A DNA stretch of 11,589 bases from NCBI GenBank assembly GCA_049281195.1, contig JBAPRR010000207.1, positions 1 through 11,589 on the forward strand, read 5' to 3'. The stretch is from JBAPRR01 sp049281195. GTDB lineage: Bacteria; Actinomycetota; Acidimicrobiia; Acidimicrobiales; CAVXTF01. The notes beneath the pieces are model-generated. The model was not told the DNA's origin and made no database searches. It was given only the letters and a program-made list of their open reading frames with translations. The position numbers and the translations under genes were made by a program. Shown here in pieces: positions 6,960-11,589 of this stretch. Within the stretch, counting starts at the first letter, position 1; the number at the start of each line of letters is the position of its first letter.

Positions 6960-7721
6960 ATGCAACTGAACGGCTCATCAGCAATCGTCACGGGTGGCGC
7001 CTCCGGACTCGGCGCAGGTACAGCGAGAGCGCTTTCTGCGCTGGGAGCCAAATGTTTCGTCTTCGATCGCAACGAACAAGGCGCGACGGCGATTGCGGAG
7101 GAGGTCGGCGGAGTCGGGATCGGCGGCGACGTCACCAATCCGGATGACTGTCAGCGGGTGGTGGACGAGGCCTCTGCGGGGGGAACCCTGCGCGTGGCCG
7201 TCAACTGCGCGGGGACCGGCTGGATCGGACGTGTCGTCAACCGCGATGGCACCCCACACGATCTGGGCGCATTCCAGACGATCCTGAACATCAACACGAT
7301 CGGGACCTTCAACATCATGACGCGCGCCGCCGCGGCGATAGCGGTGACCGAGCCGCTCGAAGACGGGGAGCGCGGCGTCATCGTCAACACCGCCTCTGTG
7401 GCCGCGTTCGACGGTCAGATCGGTCAGCTCGCGTACTCGGCGTCGAAAGGTGCGATCGTGGGTATGACGCTCCCTGCGGCACGCGACCTGTCGGTGGTCG
7501 GGATCCGGGTGGTGACCATCGCTCCCGGGCTATTCGACACACCGCTATTGGGGATGCTCCCGCAGGAACAACGTGACCTGCTCGGTCAGTCGGTGCTGTT
7601 CCCGAAGCGTCTCGGTCAGCCCAGCCAGTACGGACAGCTCGTCACGCAGATCGTGCAGAACTCCTATCTGAACGGAGAAGTGATCCGGCTCGACGGCGGG
7701 ATCCGCATGCCGCCGAAGTAG
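6960..7721 (+). CDS. Short-chain dehydrogenase, type II 3-hydroxyacyl-CoA dehydrogenase (HSD17B10-like)
   Basis: A 253-residue classical SDR. The Rossmann motif TGGASGLG is at 11-18, and Asp36 at the end of the second strand predicts NAD(H) preference. VNCAG at 81-85 is the NNAG-equivalent. The catalytic residues are Ser146 and YSASK (Tyr159, Lys163). The blocks NTASVAAFDGQIGQLAYSAS, TIAPGLFDTPLL and LNGEVIRLDGGIRM match the mitochondrial HSD17B10 / 2-methyl-3-hydroxybutyryl-CoA dehydrogenase group closely as I recall it. The expected role is NAD-dependent oxidation of 3-hydroxyacyl-CoA in isoleucine or short/branched fatty acid breakdown, in the cytoplasm. The in-frame ATG at 6951 overlaps the TAGCAT -10 box, so I chose ATG 6960, which also matches the family N-terminus. 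No thiolase or acyl-CoA dehydrogenase is in the window to confirm the pathway. Confidence 0.92.
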   Translation: MQLNGSSAIVTGGASGLGAGTARALSALGAKCFVFDRNEQGATAIAEEVGGVGIGGDVTNPDDCQRVVDEASAGGTLRVAVNCAGTGWIGRVVNRDGTPHDLGAFQTILNINTIGTFNIMTRAAAAIAVTEPLEDGERGVIVNTASVAAFDGQIGQLAYSASKGAIVGMTLPAARDLSVVGIRVVTIAPGLFDTPLLGMLPQEQRDLLGQSVLFPKRLGQPSQYGQLVTQIVQNSYLNGEVIRLDGGIRMPPK

Positions 7722-7723
7722 CA

Positions 7724-7754
7724 CGGCGGTCGCGCTCAGCCGCCGGATTGGCGG
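7724..7754 (+). other. Competing GC-rich hairpins between the SDR and aldo/keto reductase genes
   Basis: CGGCGG at 7724-7729 can pair with CCGCCG at 7740-7745 (6 bp, 10-nt loop). The same CCGCC can instead pair with GGCGG at 7750-7754 (5 bp, 5-nt loop). No T-run follows, so it is not a standard intrinsic terminator. It starts 3 nt after the SDR stop. Such short GC pairings occur by chance in this base composition. Confidence 0.25.
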
Positions 7755-7793
7755 TACAGGTCGAAGAAGTTTGGGGGCGCACAACTCGGGGGC

Positions 7794-7801
7794 GGAGGAG
7801 G
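7794..7801 (+). promoter_or_regulatory. Strong Shine-Dalgarno site of the aldo/keto reductase gene
   Basis: GGAGGAGG ends 9 nt before the ATG at 7811 and only 3 nt before the ATG at 7805, so it selects 7811. It also rules out the longer frame that opens at 7748. Confidence 0.75.
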
Positions 7802-7810
7802 TGGATGGTT

Positions 7811-8815
7811 ATGCGGTACGTAGAAGCTAACGGCGCACGTATGTCTGCGGTCGGTCTCGGCACGTGGCAGTTCGGATCGCCCGAATGGGGCTACGGGGCT
7901 CAGTACGACTCGAAAGAAGCGGGACTGATCCTGAACCGTGCTCTTGATCTCGGCATCGACCTGATCGACACCGCCGAGATCTACGGATTCGGCAAGTCCG
8001 AAAAGATCATCGCCCGGGCTCTCGGTTCCCGGCGTGACGAGGCTTTCCTGGCGAGCAAGATCCTCCCGGTCTTCCCCATAGGACCGGTCGTGAAAAGAAG
8101 GCTCTCCGGCAGTCTCAGGCGTCTCGAGACCGATCATCTCGACCTCTATCAGTTGCACCAGCCGAATCCGGTTGTTCCGTTGACTGCCACCATGCCGGCA
8201 CTGGCAGAGCTCAACGACGAAAAGAAGATCCTCCAGGTGGGCGTGTCGAACTACTCGCTCGCGCGGTGGCAGGCGGCCGAGGAGGCATTCGGGAGACCCG
8301 TACTTTCGAACCAGGTCCGGTACAACCTGCTCGACCGGAGACCGGAAAACGAGCTCCTGGGTTGGGCGCAGGAAAACGGGCGGTTGATCATCGCCTACAG
8401 CCCCGTGGCGCAGGGACTTCTATCCGGCAGGTACGACGCGTACAACCAGCCTCCCGGGACCATGCGGTCTGGTTCTGCCGCATTCTCAGCCGACAACTTG
8501 GCTCGCACCAAACCGGTCATCGCCTCCCTCCGCGAGATCGCCGACGCCCACGACGCCACACCGGCACAGATCGCTCTGGCCTGGCTGATCCGCAAGCCCG
8601 GTGTCGTGGTCATCCCGGGTGCGAGCTCGATCGCACAGGTCGAATCGAACGCAGCTGCGGCCGACATAGAGCTCACCGATGACGAGGACAAAGCGCTCAC
8701 TCAGGCGTCGGACCAGTACCGGCCCCTTGAACGGTCCAGGCGGATCGCAATCGCGGCATCATCCCGGTTGCAGTCTCTGGCCTCCAAGATCAGCCATAAG
8801 AAATCAGCCGCATGA
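7811..8815 (+). CDS. Aldo/keto reductase
   Basis: A 334-residue TIM-barrel oxidoreductase that should use NADPH to reduce aldehydes or ketones. The start at 7811 is set by a GGAGGAGG ribosome site. GLGTWQFG (15-22) is the first barrel strand. DTAEIYGFGKSE (53-64) supplies the catalytic Asp53 and Tyr58, ASKILP Lys83, and LYQLHQPNP His116, giving a complete tetrad. AYSPVAQGLLSG (195-206) and VIPGASSIAQVESN (267-280) form the NADP-binding part, as in the YajO/Tas/potassium-channel-beta-like branch. The substrate cannot be read from the sequence. The last about 30 residues are basic and end in HKKSAA; the stop (ATGA at 8812-8815) is inside the first unit of a 17-bp tandem repeat leading to the DUF2203 gene. 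It follows the SDR gene by 89 nt and may be cotranscribed with DUF2203. Confidence 0.93.
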   Translation: MRYVEANGARMSAVGLGTWQFGSPEWGYGAQYDSKEAGLILNRALDLGIDLIDTAEIYGFGKSEKIIARALGSRRDEAFLASKILPVFPIGPVVKRRLSGSLRRLETDHLDLYQLHQPNPVVPLTATMPALAELNDEKKILQVGVSNYSLARWQAAEEAFGRPVLSNQVRYNLLDRRPENELLGWAQENGRLIIAYSPVAQGLLSGRYDAYNQPPGTMRSGSAAFSADNLARTKPVIASLREIADAHDATPAQIALAWLIRKPGVVVIPGASSIAQVESNAAAADIELTDDEDKALTQASDQYRPLERSRRIAIAASSRLQSLASKISHKKSAA

Positions 8816-8891
8816 ATAGACCGACCGCATGAAGAGACCGGCCGCATGAAGAGACCAGCCCGATGAAAAGACAAGCCGCGTGAGCGCACAA
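8807..8891 (+). repeat. Five tandem 17-bp repeats joining the aldo/keto reductase stop to the DUF2203 start
   Basis: The units are GCCGCATGAATAGACCG (8807), ACCGCATGAAGAGACCG (8824), GCCGCATGAAGAGACCA (8841), GCCCGATGAAAAGACAA (8858) and GCCGCGTGAGCGCACAA (8875). All are exactly 17 nt and contiguous, with the middle units most alike. A degenerate 14-nt copy, GCCATAAGAAATCA (8793-8806), precedes them inside the reductase C-terminal codons. Each unit has RTGA at positions 6-9: the reductase stop is in unit 1 and the DUF2203 GTG start is in unit 5. The whole intergenic gap is made of the repeat. Confidence 0.9.
8812..8883 (+). other. Chain of four overlapping six-codon mini-ORFs (possible reinitiation relay)
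   Basis: Because the repeat period is 17 nt and each ATG meets a TGA 18 nt later, every unit starts a six-codon ORF whose stop overlaps the next start by 4 nt. The four are MNRPTA (8812-8832), MKRPAA (8829-8849), MKRPAR (8846-8866) and MKRQAA (8863-8883). The last stop overlaps the GTG of DUF2203 as GTGA. A purine run such as GAAGAG (for example 8831-8836) lies about 9 nt before the next start and could act as a weak ribosome site. The reading frames are seen directly; translation of them is inference. Confidence 0.5.
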
Positions 8892-9311
8892 CGGTTCTGG
8901 ACCGTGGAAGAAGCACGCGCCGCGTTGCCGCGCCTGCGCCAGAAGCTGGCGATGCTCCAGCGAACGACCGTGCTCGCGACACGGGTCCGTTCGAACGGGC
9001 ACGCCGACATAGGCCGGCATTTCCCGGAGACAGACCGGGGGATCCACCCGTCCGCGCTGGGCCCGTCCACGCAGGGCGATCCGGGCGAAGAGTTGTCGTC
9101 CTCCGACATCCAGCCGATCCTCGAGGAGTTGGAGGACTCGGGGATCGTGCTCAGGGACCCGGCCAAGGGATTGATCGATTTTCCGGCCATGCACCTGGGG
9201 CGCACAGTGCATCTGTGTTGGCAACTGGGAGAGGACGACCTCGGTTGGTGGCACTTCCCCGACGACGGGTTCGCCGGGCGCCGGCCACTACCCCTTCCGA
9301 CCGAGTGGTGA
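8880..9311 (+). CDS. DUF2203 family protein
   Basis: A 143-residue soluble protein of unknown function. FWTVEEARAALPRLRQKL (6-23) starts a predicted helical N-terminal part. The conserved C-terminal part reads SGIVLRDPAKGLIDFPA (87-103), then GRTVHLCWQLGED (107-119) and WWHFPDDGFAGRRPL (123-137), which is the DUF2203 signature as I know it. The Cys, His and Trp residues in these blocks could bind a metal, but no activity is established. The start codon is GTG within the last 17-bp repeat unit, overlapping the stop of an upstream mini-ORF as GTGA. No strong Shine-Dalgarno sequence is present, so translation probably depends on coupling to ribosomes from the aldo/keto reductase gene. The stop lies in the first copy of a 19-bp direct repeat. 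Confidence 0.88.
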   Translation: MSAQRFWTVEEARAALPRLRQKLAMLQRTTVLATRVRSNGHADIGRHFPETDRGIHPSALGPSTQGDPGEELSSSDIQPILEELEDSGIVLRDPAKGLIDFPAMHLGRTVHLCWQLGEDDLGWWHFPDDGFAGRRPLPLPTEW

Positions 9312-9356
9312 GGCGAGACCGAGAGACAAGGCGACACGAGTAGTGAGCCGAGACCG
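9303..9356 (+). repeat. 19-bp direct repeat spanning the DUF2203 stop codon
   Basis: GAGTGGTGAGGCGAGACCG (9303-9321) and GAGTAGTGAGCCGAGACCG (9338-9356) match at 17 of 19 positions with a 35-nt period. The first copy contains the DUF2203 stop TGA (9309-9311). Both contain GTGA followed by GAGACCG, echoing the ATGAAGAGACCG core of the upstream 17-bp repeats. Confidence 0.7.
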
Positions 9357-9389
9357 GTGGCGCGCGAATTTTCGCCCCTGTTGCAAATG

Positions 9390-9417
9390 TGGCACCCCTG
9401 AACGACCCCATTAGGCT
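9390..9417 (+). promoter_or_regulatory. Putative leaderless promoter of lpdA
   Basis: TAGGCT (9412-9417) matches the -10 consensus and is followed by 6 nt and the lpdA ATG at 9424. TGGCAC (9390-9395), 16 nt upstream of it, is a weak -35 candidate. There is no Shine-Dalgarno site, so translation from a message starting at the ATG is likely. This would make lpdA and the E2 gene one transcription unit, separate from the genes before it. Confidence 0.5.
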
Positions 9418-9423
9418 GGGCTC

Positions 9424-10884
9424 ATGAGCCCTGGTAGTGAGTCCGGTTCTAGTCCTTCCGGTTCCGGTTCTTCCGGATCCGACGCTTTTGACGTAGTCGT
9501 CATCGGTGGCGGGCCCGGCGGCTACGCCACTGCTCTCTATGGCGCGTCGGCCGGCCTGTCGATGGCAGTGATCGAGCGCGACAAGGTCGGCGGAACCTGC
9601 TTGCATCGTGGATGCATTCCGGCGAAGGAATTCCTCGAGACTGCGAGCGTCCATCGGACCGTCACGTCGGCTTCTGAATTCGGTGTCGACGCCGGGGAGC
9701 CCAAGCTCGACTTCGCGGTCAGCCAGCGCCGTAAGCAGGCGGTGGTGGACCAGCTCTACAAGGGTCTGTCCGGGCTTATGAAAGGCCGGGGGATAACGAC
9801 CTTCACCGGCACAGGGACGCTCGGTCCGGACCGGCAGGTGAAAGTTACGGCGCCTGACGGGACGACCACCCAGATCTCCGGCGAGCATGTAGTGATCGCA
9901 TCGGGATCCGCGCCGCGGACCATCCCGGGATTCGAGGTCGACGGCGAGATCGTCCACACGTCGGACGAGGTTCTGAGCTTGGAGCGCCTGCCGTCGGAGG
10001 TTGCGGTCATCGGTGGAGGCGCGATCGGATGCGAGTTCGCCTCCATGTTCTGCGATCTCGGAAGCAAGGTCACCATCCTCGAGGCGCTTCCGAGCCTCAT
10101 CCCCGGATGCGACGAGGATGTCTCCAGGCTGCTGACGCGGGCATTCACCAAGCGCGGCATCACCGTTCTGACCGGGGTACAGGTGAAGGGTCATTCCCCG
10201 CGCGCCGGTGGAGCAGGAACCACTGTGGAGCTTGTGGACGGAAAGACCATCGACGTAGAAGCGGTGGTGGTCTCGATCGGGCGCCGTCCGTACACCGACA
10301 ATCTTCTGGACCCGGGAACGGCTGTGGTCATAGACGAGCGTGGTTTCGTCGTCACGGACGAATACCAACGCACCTCGGAGCCCAACGTGTGGGCGGTCGG
10401 CGATTGCGTCAACACGCCACAGCTCGCGCACGTCGGATTCGCAGAGGGGATCGTCGCGGTGAAGGGAATCCTGGGCGAGACCGCGATTCCGGTGGACAAC
10501 ACGCGTGTGCCGTGGTGCATCTACACGCATCCCGAGGTCGCATTCGCCGGCTTGTCCGAAAGTGCTGCGAAGCAGGCCGGAATCGACGTGGTCGTGAAGA
10601 AGGACCCGTTCGGGGGAAACAGCCGGGCACGCATCATCGGTGAGGCCGAAGGTCTGGTGAAGATCATCGCCAAGAAAGATCCCGATGGGCGCGCCGGCCA
10701 GATCCTGGGCGTGCACATGATCGGCCCGTGGGTGACCGAGCAGCTCGGACAGGGCTACATGGCGGTCAACTGGGAGGCAACCGTCGACGAGATCGCCCAA
10801 TTCCTCCAGCCCCACCCGACACTTTCCGAAAGCTTTGGAGAGACCGCACTCGCACTCACTGGAAGGGGGTTGCACGTTGGCTGA
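9424..10884 (+). CDS. lpdA: Dihydrolipoyl dehydrogenase (E3)
   Basis: A 486-residue flavoprotein that reoxidises dihydrolipoyl groups on E2 with NAD+, shared by 2-oxo acid dehydrogenase complexes. After a Ser/Gly-rich leader (about 2-19) comes the FAD-binding VVVIGGGPGGYATAL (24-38). The redox-active disulfide lies in GGTCLHRGCIPAK (Cys59, Cys64). The NAD-binding AVIGGGAIGCEFA (194-206) and FAD-binding VWAVGDC (322-328) follow. The dimer-interface HPTLSESFGE carries the catalytic His464-Glu469 pair. All active-site elements are present and length is close to the usual 460-480. HRG replaces the common NVG or NRG between the cysteines, which is compatible with function. The start is fixed by a TAGGCT box 6 nt upstream. 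It overlaps the E2 gene by 8 nt, so the two are almost certainly cotranscribed and translationally linked. Confidence 0.97.
   Translation: MSPGSESGSSPSGSGSSGSDAFDVVVIGGGPGGYATALYGASAGLSMAVIERDKVGGTCLHRGCIPAKEFLETASVHRTVTSASEFGVDAGEPKLDFAVSQRRKQAVVDQLYKGLSGLMKGRGITTFTGTGTLGPDRQVKVTAPDGTTTQISGEHVVIASGSAPRTIPGFEVDGEIVHTSDEVLSLERLPSEVAVIGGGAIGCEFASMFCDLGSKVTILEALPSLIPGCDEDVSRLLTRAFTKRGITVLTGVQVKGHSPRAGGAGTTVELVDGKTIDVEAVVVSIGRRPYTDNLLDPGTAVVIDERGFVVTDEYQRTSEPNVWAVGDCVNTPQLAHVGFAEGIVAVKGILGETAIPVDNTRVPWCIYTHPEVAFAGLSESAAKQAGIDVVVKKDPFGGNSRARIIGEAEGLVKIIAKKDPDGRAGQILGVHMIGPWVTEQLGQGYMAVNWEATVDEIAQFLQPHPTLSESFGETALALTGRGLHVG
10861..10869 (+). promoter_or_regulatory. Shine-Dalgarno site for the E2 gene, inside lpdA
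   Basis: GGAAGGGGG ends 7 nt before TTG 10877. It lies within the last codons of lpdA and supports the TTG start over the ATG at 10892. Confidence 0.6.
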
Positions 10885-11589
10885 CGTCACCATGCCGCAG
10901 CTCGGCGAAACCGTGACCGAAGGAACGATCACCCGTTGGTTGAAGCAGGTCGGTGAGTCGATCGAACGCGACGAACCGCTGTTCGAAGTCTCGACTGACA
11001 AGGTGGACTCAGAAGTCCCTTCGCCGGCAGGTGGGGTGCTCTCAGAGATCCGTGTGCCGGAGGGTGAGACGGTTGACGTCGGTACCGTGCTGGCAGTCGT
11101 TTCTGACTCTGCCGCCGGTGCCGCGCCGGCACCCGCTGCTGCTGAACCCGCAGAAGCCCCTCCTGCTGCCGCTGTTCCTGCAGCGGCCCCGGCCCCTGCC
11201 CCTGCCGCGGCACAACCCGAACCGGCACCAGCCAGTCCGCTGCCGACGATCCCTTCTCAGGGCGCTCCGGCGCCACAGGCTCCTCCGCCTCCTCCAATTC
11301 CTCCTCCTGCAGCCACTCCGGTTCCGGCCGTCGCGGCATCGGCCGGCAAATCGAACGGCTCCGTGGGTGGAGGATCGGGGCCCGGTTGGGAGCGCGTGCT
11401 TTCTCCGGTGGTGCGCAGGCTCATCAACCAGTACGGGATGGACCCGGCCACGCTTTCGGGCACCGGGCCTGGCGGACGCATCACCCGGGCGGACGTCCTC
11501 GGTGTCATCGACGCACGTGCCGTGGGCGGCGCTCCCGCCGCAGCGCCTGCTCCGGCCGCTTCCGGCCAGGTAGCCGCCCCGCCGCGGGT
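10877..11589 (+). CDS. sucB: Lipoyl-bearing E2 acyltransferase of a 2-oxo acid dehydrogenase complex, N-terminal part
   Basis: Partial gene; the frame is open to the right edge (237 codons). The start is TTG 10877, giving (M)ADVTMPQLGETVTEGTI, the normal E2 N-terminus. A GGAAGGGGG site lies 7 nt upstream, and the start overlaps the lpdA stop by 8 nt. Residues 1-76 are one biotinyl/lipoyl domain with the lipoylated Lys42 in STDKVDSEV. An Ala/Pro-rich swinging linker (about 77-160) follows, then a peripheral subunit-binding domain, VLSPVVRRLINQYGMDPATL...GGRITRADVL (about 174-208), which docks E1 or E3. A second Ala/Pro linker begins at the edge; the catalytic domain is outside. In actinobacteria, an E2 of this type serves the pyruvate complex and often the 2-oxoglutarate complex, so sucB is a working symbol and dlaT/aceF-type naming is possible. 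Neighbouring lpdA encodes its E3; aceE in this window is a likely E1. Confidence 0.92.
   Translation, partial: MADVTMPQLGETVTEGTITRWLKQVGESIERDEPLFEVSTDKVDSEVPSPAGGVLSEIRVPEGETVDVGTVLAVVSDSAAGAAPAPAAAEPAEAPPAAAVPAAAPAPAPAAAQPEPAPASPLPTIPSQGAPAPQAPPPPPIPPPAATPVPAVAASAGKSNGSVGGGSGPGWERVLSPVVRRLINQYGMDPATLSGTGPGGRITRADVLGVIDARAVGGAPAAAPAPAASGQVAAPPR

Noticed and set aside
7748..7810. Longer N-terminus for the aldo/keto reductase
   Set aside because: The GGAGGAGG site at 7794-7801 lies inside it and directs initiation at 7811, which also matches the family start.
8807..8891. The 17-bp repeats as a CRISPR array
   Set aside because: Units are contiguous without spacers, too short, and no cas genes are nearby.
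9151..11001. 616-codon open frame on the minus strand across lpdA
   Set aside because: It is antisense to a clearly coding lpdA with every catalytic motif. The translation has no recognisable domain and odd composition, as expected for a GC-rich antisense frame.
10953..11573. 206-codon plus-strand frame within the E2 gene
   Set aside because: Arg/Pro/Leu-rich +1 shadow of the lipoyl domain and Ala/Pro linker frame, which starts at TTG 10877.
1..11589. Mobile elements, tRNA/rRNA genes, or a defence island
   Set aside because: No transposase, integrase, terminal inverted repeats, cloverleaf or defence-type gene was seen; all genes are metabolic, envelope or repair types.

Overview
The window is GC-rich bacterial chromosome, densely packed and with no mobile element, CRISPR array or stable RNA gene that I can see. 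A high-GC actinobacterium is the best fit. The evidence is a homodimeric AceE-type pyruvate dehydrogenase E1 very close in sequence to the mycobacterial type, an actinobacterial-type HhH-GPD protein, a lipoyl E2 with an Ala/Pro linker next to lpd, and several genes whose start codon lies 6-7 nt after a TAGNNT -10 box (leaderless style). Class Acidimicrobiia is a guess from overall feel, not proven.

Layout: (1) 1-204, minus strand, N-terminal part of a DNA-repair-like HhH-GPD family protein that runs off the left edge. (2) 282-3356, plus, a 1024-residue YfhO-family polytopic membrane protein. (3) 3314-6178 (or 6295), minus, aceE, which overlaps the YfhO gene tail-to-tail by 43 bp. (4) 6294-6905, plus, RNase HI with an extended N-terminus; its start abuts or overlaps the aceE 5' end. 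(5) 6960-7721, plus, a type II 3-hydroxyacyl-CoA dehydrogenase-like SDR. (6) 7811-8815, plus, an aldo/keto reductase. (7) 8880-9311, plus, a DUF2203 protein. (8) 9424-10884, plus, dihydrolipoyl dehydrogenase (lpdA). (9) 10877 to the right edge, plus, the N-terminal part of a lipoyl-bearing E2 acyltransferase with a TTG start overlapping lpdA.

Functionally, E1 (aceE), E3 (lpdA) and an E2 lie within 8 kb, so all three enzyme types needed for a pyruvate (or 2-oxo acid) dehydrogenase complex are encoded here, although aceE is on the opposite strand. The SDR resembles HSD17B10-type enzymes of branched-chain amino acid and fatty acid oxidation, whose acyl-CoA products also feed central metabolism.

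The most unusual structure is the junction between the aldo/keto reductase and DUF2203 genes (8807-8891). It is five copies of a 17-bp tandem repeat. The reductase stop lies in the first copy as ATGA, the DUF2203 start lies at the same place in the last copy as GTGA, and each intervening copy contains another ATGA. The result is a chain of four six-codon mini-ORFs, each overlapping the next by 4 nt, which bridges the two genes like a termination-reinitiation relay. A second, looser direct repeat spans the DUF2203 stop codon. Several proteins (YfhO, AceE, RNase HI, Lpd) also carry low-complexity segments, some encoded by short tandem DNA repeats.
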